Shown: positions 10,183-22,300 of the stretch, piece by piece
Layout of the letters: every line of letters begins with the position of its first letter
Position numbering within the stretch: position 1 is the stretch's first letter
Assembly: GCA_922989275.2 (NCBI GenBank)
Contig: OV277864.1
Span: 8,680,001 to 8,744,000 of the forward strand
Source of the DNA: Gari tellinella
Lineage: Eukaryota > Mollusca > Bivalvia > Cardiida > Psammobiidae
Direction of reading: 5' to 3'
Length of the DNA: 64,000 nucleotides
Translations under genes and position numbers: made by a program
The notes under the pieces: model-generated
What the model saw: the letters and a program-made list of their open reading frames with translations, nothing else
Database searches by the model: none
Told to the model about the DNA's origin: nothing

Positions 10183-12675
10183 GGGGCCCTACCGATATAC
10201 AGAGTTACCCCGCATGAAAAGTGTGATAAGAGTAGCGCCCCCTGAATGAGCGGTTGTTTCCGGTTCAATAGTGAAGTACACATAGTATCGAAAATCCTTT
10301 ATCCTCAAACACGAATTTGAGGAGATCGTCTGTTTGTTAGTGTAGAGCTTATATTATATACAGTAGAACCTGGCTATACATTATTGAAAGCGCAATCTCT
10401 CATATTGTTCAAAAATAGAATTAAGACATGCATTTACTTTACCTACAATAAAACTTACAAAAACTTCCATAGATATACCGTTCTATGCATATCATTTATT
10501 CATATGTTTATTAAAATAAGTCATCAATCTGCACCTCAATAAATATGTTATACCTCCCAGCAGATGATAGCTTAAAGCAGAATGTACCTTAACCTGCCTT
10601 AAGGGGTCACCTATCTTCAAAACTAATACCATCTATTGGGTAAAGGGTTAAACCCCGTTACATGGATGTGTCATAGCACATTCTGGTTGCTGTTAATCAA
10701 CCATAAACCCTACCCGCTATGAATACCTATCATTTAATTTATTACTTTAGCTGATTAAATAAGGAACAATACCGTAGGAATGATCAATTATGCTAATAGC
10801 ATGATAAGGGTTAATATTTTTAAAAAAAATACTGCCTACTTTCTTGATAAAAGTTTAGAACATGATATCAATTTTGACTTAAAACATATATGAGTGTGAA
10901 ACAGTTCTACCCCTGATCAGCCTGTTAGTATATATGCTGCATCTTATCTGGTTCCAAACTTGTTATAAATGATAGTGTTTTAAGCCTATTATAATTAGTG
11001 AACTGGTAAAAGATCAACAGAAATAAAGTTTTAATCTACTAAAACGATGGAATACATGCTTTACTTTCAACATTGAGTTTTCAATAGAGTACACATTTAA
11101 TGATAGGAGAGGGGTTCTAAAGTATTTATGTTGTTAAAACGGTATGTATTTCCTATTAACCCTTTAAATACGCCTTTGGTTTATGCCTCCATTGAAGGAA
11201 AGAGCTCTAATTCAAAGTTTTTATTAGCATGAATGTGCAACATTAAAAACATTGAATATCCTAGCAGATGGTAGCTTAAAGCAAGCTGAAAGTAAAGTAG
11301 CATATACTTTTCAATCTACCTTTAATGGACACCTGTCTTTCCAGGTAGGAACAGGCGATCGGGTAATGGGTTTACCCATTACCTAAACCAATTACCCCAC
11401 AGCCCGTGTTAAGTATTGAATATAGGTCACCTCTTAAAGCAGGTTGAAAGTAAAACATAATGCGCCTTAAGGTGCACCCTGCTTTACTTTAATCCTGCTT
11501 TAAGGCACCACCCATTACGACATAAAATATCACCTATGTTTCATAATTATGACTGCTTAGTGCATGAAGAGGATTTAGTTGCTTATGAAGGTGGAATTCA
11601 TTAAAGGAGTAAAAGGCATAATGATGGGGGTAATGGGTTAAGCTTTTGCACATGAAGGAGTGCATGGTATAGGAGATTAAAATTTATTCCCCACATGAAT
11701 AACAATGTGGATCCTCTATATAAAAAAAAAATAGTTTGGTGTGTTTTGATTCCAGCCTGTGTACCCAAGACTTAAGCTTCCGTTTTATGGCTTGTCATAG
11801 CAGAGATGACTCTTACATGTATGGGACAGCAGCTGCACCCCAGTGGGGGGTCAGTATACAATTTGATTTCTAGCTAATTGGTTACTTCCTGTTGTTAGTT
11901 GTGATGATGCTTTGCGCTTTATGGCCCCTGGGCAGAAGCCTTGAGAGGTGAAATCCATGTGCGCTATGAGCATGACAGGCTGAACTATTTCTATGAAATT
12001 TCTGTCAACTAAAATCTGATGGTATATAATGAACAAACAAAATATACATTTTTGAAGAAACTGTTTACCATTCAACATATTTTAAAAGATCAGTTTAACC
12101 CTTTGCCTAATGAATATTCATGTCATTATTAATAACTGAATAATACAAAGTTTATGTTTAATACCGGTAATGTCTTAATAAATATCCCCTTTTTCACCTG
12201 TAATAGGCAGCATTTATAGACCTATAATGTCATTTAAGAACCAGAGAGGACAGTCATTGATTATAGAGACTGTTCCTATATAGTAACCATCTGATCAGGA
12301 TCTACTTTTAATCCATGTTAAAGTTATTTTACCGAGGTGAAAACCCGTGTCTGTTAAGTATGTTAAAGGTCAACTTCTTTGTTATATAGAACAAGTATGA
12401 TCAGTGCTACTTTCGGTTTGCTAAAAACGATGAAATAAATAACCGTCGCATTTGACATTAAACAAAATTAATACATTAAAATACATAGGGATAAATGGGA
12501 GCTTGACTGCATATAGATATAGGTATCAAACTAATAAACCGCATTCGATCTATTCTTTTCCGAATCGTTTATGACCGTTATCGACACCGTCTCAATACTG
12601 GAAACAACCTTTTCCTTATCAGGGGAGTTAACTCGTGATGAAAATTGGGATAACTCTGTAATGCGGTAGGGCCCC
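10183..12675. mobile_element. 2.5-kb TIR element, GGGGCCCTACCG ends, 2-bp AT duplication
   Basis: Left GGGGCCCTACCGATATACAG and right complement GCGGTAGGGCCCC with about 100 bp of diverged inverted similarity (CAGAGTTA, GGTTGTTTCC). AT flanks both sides; joining GGTCG-AT-TGCAT matches the uninterrupted repeat at 19984. There is no transposase frame. It holds nested TTAA-A remnants (11156-11640). The rest, 10300-11150 and 11660-12560, shows no gene. Confidence 0.7.
11156..11373. mobile_element. TTAA-A MITE, degenerate copy
   Basis: Begins TTAACCCTTTAAATACGCC and ends GGGTAATGGGTTT. The hairpin arms GCTTAAAGCAAGCTGAAAG and complement are eroded. A second, inverted degenerate copy continues to about 11640 (GGGGTAATGGGTTAA). 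Confidence 0.65.
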
Positions 12676-13149
12676 ATTGCATATCATCTACAGGTCCTCT
12701 ATCAAGTTTGTACAAATTATGCCCCTGGGGTCAAAATTAGCCCCACCCCGGGGGTCACAGTTTTCAAACGTCTTCGAGCTTTTCTGAAGCTAATATAGCC
12801 AGAGCTTTGATATTCGGCATGGTGTTACTTCTAGATGTCCTTTATCTATTTTGATCAAATGGTTCCTGAGTCTGTTGCATATGTAGGTCACAGGAGCTAA
12901 AAATAGATTTTTTCAATGGAAACTTAAAAAAAATCTTCTTGTCTAGAACCCTAGTACCCTGATCTTAGATATTTGGAACATAGCATCATCTACAGGTCCT
13001 CTATTAAGATTGTTTAAATTATGCCCCTCGGGTAAAAAATGACCCCGTCCTGGACATAAATCATTATCTCCATTTTGATGTACAGCTATTCTCAGGTGAG
13101 CGACATATGCCCCATGGGGCTCTTGTTTTATATTGCAATCTATTTCCAG

Positions 13150-13335
13150 ATTTATCAGCCAGTAACCATGGCAACTGCAAGCTTCCTACGTTTCTTCAAA
13201 GAAATCATCTCCATAACTCGTGTGTTCTTCACTCAGGCAAGAGAAGCAAGAACAGAAGAGTAAAGAAGCCCACTGGGACGGAACAGCTGTGTCCGAACTG
13301 TAATGCTCCTATGCCAGATGCCAAAAATACTGATG
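13150..13335 (+). CDS. clpX: ClpX exon with basic N-terminal region and first zinc-finger half
   Basis: After the acceptor ATTTCCAG the frame reads a basic, Ser/Asn-rich stretch ([19 protein letters not shown]) followed by [11 protein letters not shown], the first CxxC of the ClpX zinc-binding domain. The donor is GATG|GTAATG, phase 1. Another frame opens with [12 protein letters not shown] but stops before the CPNC motif, so it is not used in the join proposed here. The exon begins 22 bp after the end of an AGCTCACC-type repeat (ends at 13128). Confidence 0.82.
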
Positions 13336-16300
13336 GTAATGAAACAATATTGTGATGCATGTTTGGTGTGGAACTAACCGACAGACTTGCTTTTTTCAGA
13401 CCTGCATGGTCCTGACTTGAGACTGAGTGGTTCTGAAATGTCATAAACTACAGTCGAACTTCGATATCTCAGACTCGCTAAATTCGAACTATCTGATTTG
13501 TCGACATGAATTGCATTATTTCATGCTCTGTTAAGTAAAACACACCCATATTTCAAAGTTAAAACGTGGCTAAGCCACGTTTTAACTTTGAAATACGGGT
13601 ATGTTCGACCAAACTGAGTTGGAGGTATCGAAGTTCGACTGTATGTTGAAAAATCATGGACAGTTATCGTTGAACTGAAGATGATCTATGTAAAGAGTTT
13701 GGATTCAGATAATGTCCCTTTTAACCCTTTCCTCTATAGCCATTGTTGCAAATCCTTTAGACTATCATCTATGTAACTGTGTCTAAGGCAAGATACTGCT
13801 TAACCCATTACCCCATAAATACACTTTTTTACGCCCTTTAATTTATTCTTCCACTTAAGAAAGTAGTTTCAATTTATACAGCTATACATAAAAATTATGT
13901 ATTATAAGAACTTTTTTCTCCATTCTAGCAGATGATAGCTTAAAGCAGGCTGAAAGTAAAGCAGAATGTGCCTTAAGGCGCATTCTGCTTTACTTTCAAC
14001 CTGCTTTAAGTGGTAATATTTTTTCAAAATTAGAAACAGGCTATGGGATAATGGGTCAACCCATAGCTTGTTTCAAGTAACCCGTTACCCATAATCTATT
14101 TAAAGTTTTGAAGACAGCCCTGTGACCACTAAAAGCAGGCTGAAAGTAAAGCAGAAAGATCCGCATGGACTTTTATGAATTAATTTCAGCCTGCATTTAG
14201 CTACTATCTGCTAGGATATAGAAAATATTTCTTATGCTGCATATTCATGATGGTAATGGGTTACAGCAAGATAAAAGTAAAGCAGAAAGATCCTTTTAGG
14301 ATTTTTATGCCCCGCACGACCTGGCAGGGGCATATCGTTTTTGGTTTGTTTGTCTGTACACACTTTAACCTTGGCCATAACTTTAGAACTAACATAGGAT
14401 AGAGACTTATATTTGGTATATGTTCTCACCTCAAGAAGCTCTAGAGTTCAGTACAACTTTGGTCATGTCCGACAAAGGTCAAGGTCATTTAGAGGTAAAA
14501 TCAGGTGAATTTTACATTGGCCACAACTTTGGAACTTCATGTGATAGATACTTTATATTTAGAATGTGTACTAAAGAAGCTCTTTAGCTTGGTACAACTT
14601 GTGTCATGTCCAACAAAGGTCAAGGTCATGTGAAGGTCAAATACAGTTTATTAAACATTGTCCATAACTGTGATCATTTCTAAATTTAGAAAATAGCCCT
14701 CAAATATGACAAATGTTGTTATGACGACAACATCGTTATAATAAAAAAACCAATAATATACCAAGTTAAAGTCTACTTTCAGTCCGAATGACCGCTCAGC
14801 CGACTGTACATATACTCCCCTGATCATTGAGCCATCTTGCCTACAATATTGAGCACTGCTAACATATGGCGCAGTCAAATGCAGCCGCAGTACCGACTCA
14901 GACCCTTCACAGGTACCCATTTTAACCCCTGGGTGGAGAGGAGCGATTCGCGGTACATGTCTTGCTCAAGGACATTCCTGTACATCATCGGGGATTTAGA
15001 AAAAATCCCCTAGTCAGACCGCTAGTCCGGCGCGGGATCGAACTCACGACCCCTGGTACCGTAGTCCAATGGTGTAACCATTGGGCCACTACCTCATTAT
15101 GACATCAAGATGATGTCATGGTGCTTTGGTGATGATGCATTTGAATGAGAGGTTTCTAGATTTGCCACACTGTTTGCTTTACATAGTTTAAAGCTTTTGA
15201 ATTGAGCGAAAACAAATTTTGAAGGAGTACAATATCTTCCCTATGATTTAATTTTACAGCCAAATGAATACAGTGCAGTGACAAAACACCTCATGGGTAT
15301 TTGTCACTTACTATGACACAGTTCTTGTTTTCTGTTGAAAATCAATCATACCCATTATGAATGACCTGTTTGTATTGAAAATAAAAGAACAAGAACAATA
15401 AATTGTCAGAGAAATGGATTAACCTTTTGAACCCTAGTCACGCATATATGCGTCATTTGCAAACAGTAACCCTGTGAGGAGTACACTTGTCCTATGCAAA
15501 CAGTGTTGACCCTGATCAGAGGGCTCCTTAAGGAGCCCTCTGATCTGGGTCAACACTGTTTGTCATTTTGACATATACTGTAAAAATCAACCCTAAAAAG
15601 TCAAACATGGACTAGACTAAATTGAAAACTGGAATTGTCCATTTGAGGTTTCAGGGAGGAAAGAGTTAATTGACACATTACTTTCAGAGAAAGCTGGGTT
15701 TTTTTCACTTTCAGAGAGTCAGAAGCTGTATAAGTGCTACAACTGTATGTCTGTTCATGTCATGGAGACCACAGTAGAGGCTCAAGAGGAGAAACTCAAA
15801 ACACCCAAAGAGGTGAGACTGAAGAACACTGAACTCAATGAGTTCTCCCTTCATTTGTCAAACGTCCTGGGGCCCGTTTTACTAAACTACTTACACAAAC
15901 TTTTTGCGTAAGTCAAAATCGTTTTACTCTTATTTTTCAATCTTAAACGTTTGCAAACGCCAAACAGCAAATAGCCAGATCAAAGGACGTGCTAAAAGCG
16001 CGTACTCTGATCTGGCTATTTGCTGTTTGTAGCAAGTGATAATAAAAGATGTAAATTAAAATTTAAAATTTTGACTTACGCAATATAATTGCGTAAGTAG
16101 TTTACAATATTTTTTTCAATATTCCAGATATGGAATTAAATTAATATTAATATATATACTGCTCTTTTCTAATATTTCGACCACTAAGGGCCTTTTTCAA
16201 AGAAAATCACGTCAAAACACACGTCACATTTTTGTTACATGCATTCAGCCATAAAATCAAAGAGAATAATGTTTACAACTTTGTTTGTTATTGCCGTTGT

Positions 16301-19300
16301 CATGACGTCATGTGTGCAATAGCGTCATGCATGCATTAGTGCATTATCCTCCTTGACATTACAGCCAAATGGTCTGTACGTTCTCAGCTTCCAAATCCAA
16401 TCGGTTTCATAGATCTGTCTTTCAATTCTACTTCCATTAAACATCCTCTTCAAAATGATAAATCTAACATCATCACTACTATGTCCTCCTACTCCAAAAT
16501 GCCTATTAATTGGCTTCTCTCTCTCATGCCTTATATCACTCAAATGTTCTTTCATTCTAAGACTAACCGCATTGTTAAACCTAGCACTGTGGTTTGTTCA
16601 CAAGAATGTACTACTTGTAGTATTCTTGAAATGTCAAGTGTTAAAGACACATATGAACAATCAATTTTCAAGGTGTGTACTAATATTAACTGTAGGGAGA
16701 GAAATGTCGTGTATGCAATAAGATGCAATAAATGTGATAGGATGGTGTATGTAGGCGAGACTGAGAGAGAAATCAGAGAGAGAATGAAAGAACATTTGAG
16801 TGATATAAGGCATGAGAGAGAGAAGCCAATTAATAGGCATTTTGGAGTAGGAGGGCATAGTAGTGATGATGTTAGATTTGTCATTTTGAAGAGGATGTTT
16901 AATGGAAGCAGAATTGAAAGACAGATATATGAAACCGATTGGATTTGGAAGCTGAGAACGTACAGACCATTTGGCTGTAATGTCAAGGAGGATAATGCAC
17001 TAATGCATGCATGACGCTATTGCACACATGACGTCATCATCATGACGTCATGACAACGGCAATAACAAACAAAGTTGTAAACATTATTCTCTTTGATTTT
17101 ATGGCTGAATGCATGTAACAAAAATGTGACGTGTGTTTTGACGTGATTTTCTTTGAAAAAGGCCCATAGTGGTCGAAATATTAGAAAAGAGCAGTATATA
17201 TATTAATAAGTAGTTTAGTAAAACGGGCCCCTTGACCTTAGCCTAACCTAGGGTTCAAGATAAGGAGTAAACTAAAAAAGTGACTTAGTCAAACATTTTC
17301 TCACCCATTTCAGCAACAAATCCTGTGGTGTAGCTACTCATTTGCATCGTCTCGAAGCTATGATTCTAATGAGTTGTATCACCATAGGGTTTAATGCAGA
17401 AATATAGATTTTAATCAGATAACTCATATGTATGCAGTAAACCCCTCTTATACAGTCCTTCCCTAATCAGTCAGATACGACAGCAGCACCTAGCTAAGAC
17501 ACACAGTGCATAACAACAGACTGGTAGCTAAACAACTCAATAGAATTGCTTCACCACCAGCTATATTATATTACCCATGACCCATATAATAAGAGGCAGT
17601 AAAAAGGCTTATTAACTCTTAGCCTGCCACTCACGACTGTAGCTCCATATGCAAACAGCTTGGATCCGGATGAGACGCCGAGTAACTCGGTGTCTCATCC
17701 GGATCCAAGCTGTTTGACACTCGGACAACTTTGAAGCACTTTGAAACTTGAAGCAGACGAGAAATATAGCAGACGACAATTTATTTGGCGGGCTAAGGAT
17801 TAATGGGACACTAAAATATTGACTGTATCTTAATGCACATGTTTCTGTTTTTTCTCACCAGCTGAAGGCCTATTTAGATAAACATGTAGTGGGTCAGGAC
17901 CTGGCCAAGATGATGCTGTCTACGGCTGTATATCACCACTACAAGCGTGTCAGAAACAACACAACCACTCTCAGTGCTAATGATATGGTGCTGCCCGCCA
18001 ATAGTCTGTCTCAGACACAGTGGTACTCCAATGGTAAGGCTTGCAGGGCTGCCATAATTTGATCATGAAAAATCCTTAGATTTCTAATTTTCATGCCACC
18101 GCATAACTTAGTGGGGGCATATTGGTTTTGGTCTGTCTGTACACAACTTTAACCGTGGCAATAGCTTTGCCACTACATAGGATAGAGACTTTATATTTGG
18201 TATGTGTACTCATCCAAAGAGGCTCTTGAGCTCAGTACAACTTTGGTCATATCTGACAAAGGTCAAGGTCATTTAGAGGTAAACTCATGTGAATTTAACA
18301 TTGGTCATGAGTCCATAACTTTTGAACTGCATGTGGTATAGACCTTATATTTGGTATGTGCAATCAACTCTAGAAGCCTTTGAGCTTTGCACAACTTTGG
18401 TCATGTACAACAAAGGATTAAGAGGTCAAATACAGTTAACCCATTACCCCATAGCCTGTTTCTATTTTTAAAGAAAATGATCATTTAAAGCAGGTTGAAA
18501 GTAAAGCAGAATGCGCCTTAGGGCGCATTCTGCTTTATTTTCAGCCTACTTTAAGGTACCATCTGCCAGAATATAGAAAATATTTCTTATGATACATATT
18601 TATTATTGTATAAATTTGAACTATTTTCTTCAATGGAGGAATAAATCAGATGCGTAAAAAAGCATTTTTAGGGGTTAATGGGTTAATTAGATATTGGGCA
18701 TAACTCTTTTATCATATGATTATTTCTAAATTTATAAAAATAGTCCTCAATATGACAAAGGTTGTTATTTTTATAGAGTAACTTTATTTTTTTTTGAAAT
18801 TAACAGTTTATACGTGATTTTGATTTTTTTTATGGTGAAACTTTGTTTAGAATAGAATATTTGATCATTAGAGTGAACTATTTACATTTGCCCCATTCAA
18901 TTCCATTTAAAAATGTGTCGTTTTAATTTGTTTAGATGCCATTGCTTCTTCTTTGTTAATGAGATAAATTGCAAGAAAATGGATTTACCTTATATACAGC
19001 AGCTGTCTGCATTTCTTGATAACAAAAAAATCTATATATTTATCCTACTTTAAAAATGACTTAATTTCCAAATAATGTAAAATGGGCATTTTTGCACCAA
19101 ATGACGATAGGATGTAAATAATGCAACTTATTATTTTGCTTTTGAATGTACACAGCTTCAGTAATGGGGTAATGGCGGTCCTTATAGGGTAAACATTATT
19201 TGTGTTATCAACCTCTAATATGGATTAAACATACATGCATACTAACAAAATGTTCATTTAAATTAAGAAATTATAATATGTACAGCAAATATATTGTAAA

Positions 19301-22300
19301 TATAAGAAATGAACTGATTTTTTTCAGAGTTCAAGCAAAGTAAAGAACAGAAAATTATTGGTAAATTTACCATGGTATTTGCCGATAATTTTCTGTCGTT
19401 TATTTCTCTTGAATGTCGAAAAAATCAGTTCATTTTTAGCTCACCTAAGCCAAAGGCTCAAGGTGAGCTATTGGGATGGCCCTCTGTCCGGCGTCGTGCG
19501 TCGTCTGTCGTCATTATTAATTGCTTCAAATAACATCTCCTCCTATACCGCTTGACAGAATTCAACCAAACTTTACAGAAATGTTCCTTGGGTCAAACTC
19601 TTTCAAATTTGTTTAAAGAATTAAAAACAATGCAGAACTCTGGTTGTCATGGCAACCAAAGTGAAAAAATAAGGAAATCTTAAAAAATCTTCTTGTCAAA
19701 AACTGCAAGGGCCAGAGCTTAGATATAGCTTAGATATTTGGCACATAGCATCATCTAAAGGTCCTCTATCAAGTTTGTTCAAATTATGCCCTTGGGGTCA
19801 AAATTGGCCCGCCCCAGGGGTCACAGTTTTACATAGAGTTTTATATATAGTGAAATTTTCAAATGTCTTCTTCTCTGAAACCAATATGGCCAGAGTTTTG
19901 ATATTTGGCATGGTGACACTTCTAGATGTCCTATACCAAAATTGTTCAAATGGTTCTGGCCGGTTGCATAACTATGGTTCTGGTCGATTGCATAACTAGG
20001 TCACAGGAGCTTAAAATAGATTTTTTTCAATGAAAACTTAAAAAATCTTCATGTCTAAAACTACAAGGGCCAGAGCTTAGATATTTGGCACATATCATCG
20101 CCTACAGGTCCTCTATCAATTTTGTTCAAATTATGCCCCTGGGTTCAAAATTGGCCCCACCCCGGGGGTCACAGTTTTACATAGAGTTATATAGAGAAAA
20201 TTTCAAACGTCTTCTTCTCTGACTCTAATATGGCCAGAGCTTTTATATTCTGTATAGTTCTGCTTTTAAATATACTTTACATATTTTGTTCAAATTGTTC
20301 CGGTCTGTTGCATATCTAGGTCAGTCCTGGACATAAATCAATATCTCCATTTTTTCAGCTATTCTCAGGTGAGCGAATTATGCCCCATGGGGCTCTTGTT
20401 TAAATGTATTTTTTCAAGTGAATAGAAAGGGAAATAACGCATCCTATGTTACATATAGGGCTGTGCATCAGCAGTTATTTCCTTCACGATTCGTATCCTG
20501 ATATTTCATTTTAACGACAATACATTTCATGATACATGTGTATGTATTGCCTGTGAGAATGAAAGGCGATCTGCTTTACTTTAAACCTGCTTTAATTGGT
20601 CATCTATCCTCAATACTAGAAACAGGCTAAGTAGTAAGCCGCCTTTCTTTGATGAAGTATATTTTAGCAAATCCCTTTGTTTAACCTGTAGCCTGTTTCT
20701 AGATTTGAAAATAGGTGACCACTTCCATCTGCTAGAAAATAAAAATTATCCTAATAGCACATATTCATGACTGTGTAAAGTGGAGCTATTTTCTTCAGTG
20801 GAATAAAACATTAAAGGCGTATTTGTGGGGGGGATGAGTTAAAAAACAATTCTAAATAGTTTTCTTTAATAACATAATGCTTCTTGGAGACATAACAATT
20901 GAAAAATACTTGGGTAAGTTTCTGTGTTGTCCATGTTATCTGCAACTTGTAAACAACGTGAATTTCTTCCCCAGGTCAAAAAGCCAGCACACAGGGAGAA
21001 TCTCAGGGGTCAGAAGGAACTGAAGATAAACCCAAAGTATTTATAGAGAAAAGCAACATTCTCATGATAGGGCCAACTGGATCAGGTATTCAATATACAT
21101 GTAAAAAGGATATTGAATAAGTGTGTTTTCAGTCGTGAAATTGTTGAACGAGTTGGATAAAATAATATGTTGCGAGCCTTGGCGAGCAACATATCATTTT
21201 ATCCGAGTTCAATAAATTAACGACTGAAATTCACGAGTTTGATATCCTATTTATCACATAAACACCAAATGACAATATTCAGCAGCTGTCTGATTTCGGT
21301 CTGCAGTGTCTTCAAAAAGTATTAACCCTTAGCCCGCCAAATAAATTGTCGTCTGCTATATTTCTCGTCTGCTTCAAGTTTCAAAGTGCTTCAAAGTTGC
21401 TCAAAATTGCTGAAAATGTTGTCCGAGTGTCAAACAGCGTCTCATTCGGATCCAAGCTGTTTGCATATGGAGCTATAGTCGTGAGTGGCAGGCTAAGGGT
21501 TAATATAATTATATATGCTATTAGCTCTCAGGAGAAAAGTTAACTCTTTACCATAGAGCCTAATTCTGGTTTTGAAGACAGATGACTACTTCAAGCATGT
21601 AACAAGTAAAGCAGAATTCTGCTTTACTTGTAACATGCTTTAAGTTACCATCCATTAGTATATAGAAAATACCTCTTTTGATGCATATTCATATCTGTAT
21701 AAAGTGGAGTTATTTTCTTCCATGGAGGAATTTATAAATGAAGGCATAAAAAGGCATATTTATTTAGTAATGGGTTAAGTAAAAAAAAACTTGAGTGTGG
21801 ATATTGAAACAAAACAGAAAGACTGTAAAGACAGATATTAAAAGAGAAACTATCATACAAGAAAGGAAGGCATTCCTCATATTACTGCAATAAAAGAAAG
21901 CTTCTGAAGGAGCTTTCTGCTTAACTTTTGGTCTGCTTTAAGCTTCTATCTGTCAGTATGCAGGAACAGTTTCCTATAGTTCTTGATCAGAACACAGTTG
22001 ATAGAAGCATGAAAAGAAATTTCTATGAAGTGAAGGCATCAAAATCAGTGTTCCTATTGAGATGTGGGGAAAAGGTTAAAGAATAAGTTTGCTGTACAGT
22101 CTAGACTGTCTTAACGACCAGCTGTAAATACTGAAGTGCTGTGTTAAACGACTGTATGTTTTGCTCCCAAACTAATTAACTATATATTTAGTGTTAGACC
22201 ATGTGCTTCTCTATGAGCTGACCAATAGTGTCCTCCACAAACTGAAGATCTATCTTAAGGGGAGATTATCCATTCACAAACTGTTCCAAGAGTTATCCCA

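Larger units (their letters stand above)
9305..13128 (+). repeat. AGCTCACC-type repeat broken by two insertions
   Basis: Body segments 9305-9507, 10054-10180 and 12678-13128 read continuously with the copy at 7155 when the elements at 9508-10053 and 10183-12675 are removed. It ends CCCATGGGGCTCTTGTT 22 bp before the first recognised ClpX exon. Confidence 0.75.
15869..17231. mobile_element. GGGGCCCG MITE interrupted by a Penelope-like element (ClpX intron 2)
   Basis: TIRs GGGGCCCGTTTTACTAAACT and complement. Inside is the hairpin AACAGCAAATAGCCAGATCA and complement. The right arm is separated by the insertion at 16105-17206. Confidence 0.8.

Noticed and set aside
12107..13355. A start codon for ClpX at 13107 (ATGCCCCATGGGG) in frame with the zinc-finger exon
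   Set aside because: The ATG and following codons belong to the conserved end of the AGCTCACC repeat, and a good acceptor at 13149 separates it from the exon; a true start is more likely upstream.
14232..14920. Frames of 65 and 89 codons on the - strand
   Set aside because: They lie inside a TATGCCCC repeat and a SINE.
16552..16986. 144-codon open frame on the - strand
   Set aside because: It is the antisense shadow of the Penelope GIY-YIG arm and has no domain of its own.
17150..17206. Confident hammerhead ribozyme
   Set aside because: Stem II and GAAA fit, but the CTGANGA core and the cleavage site are not preserved.
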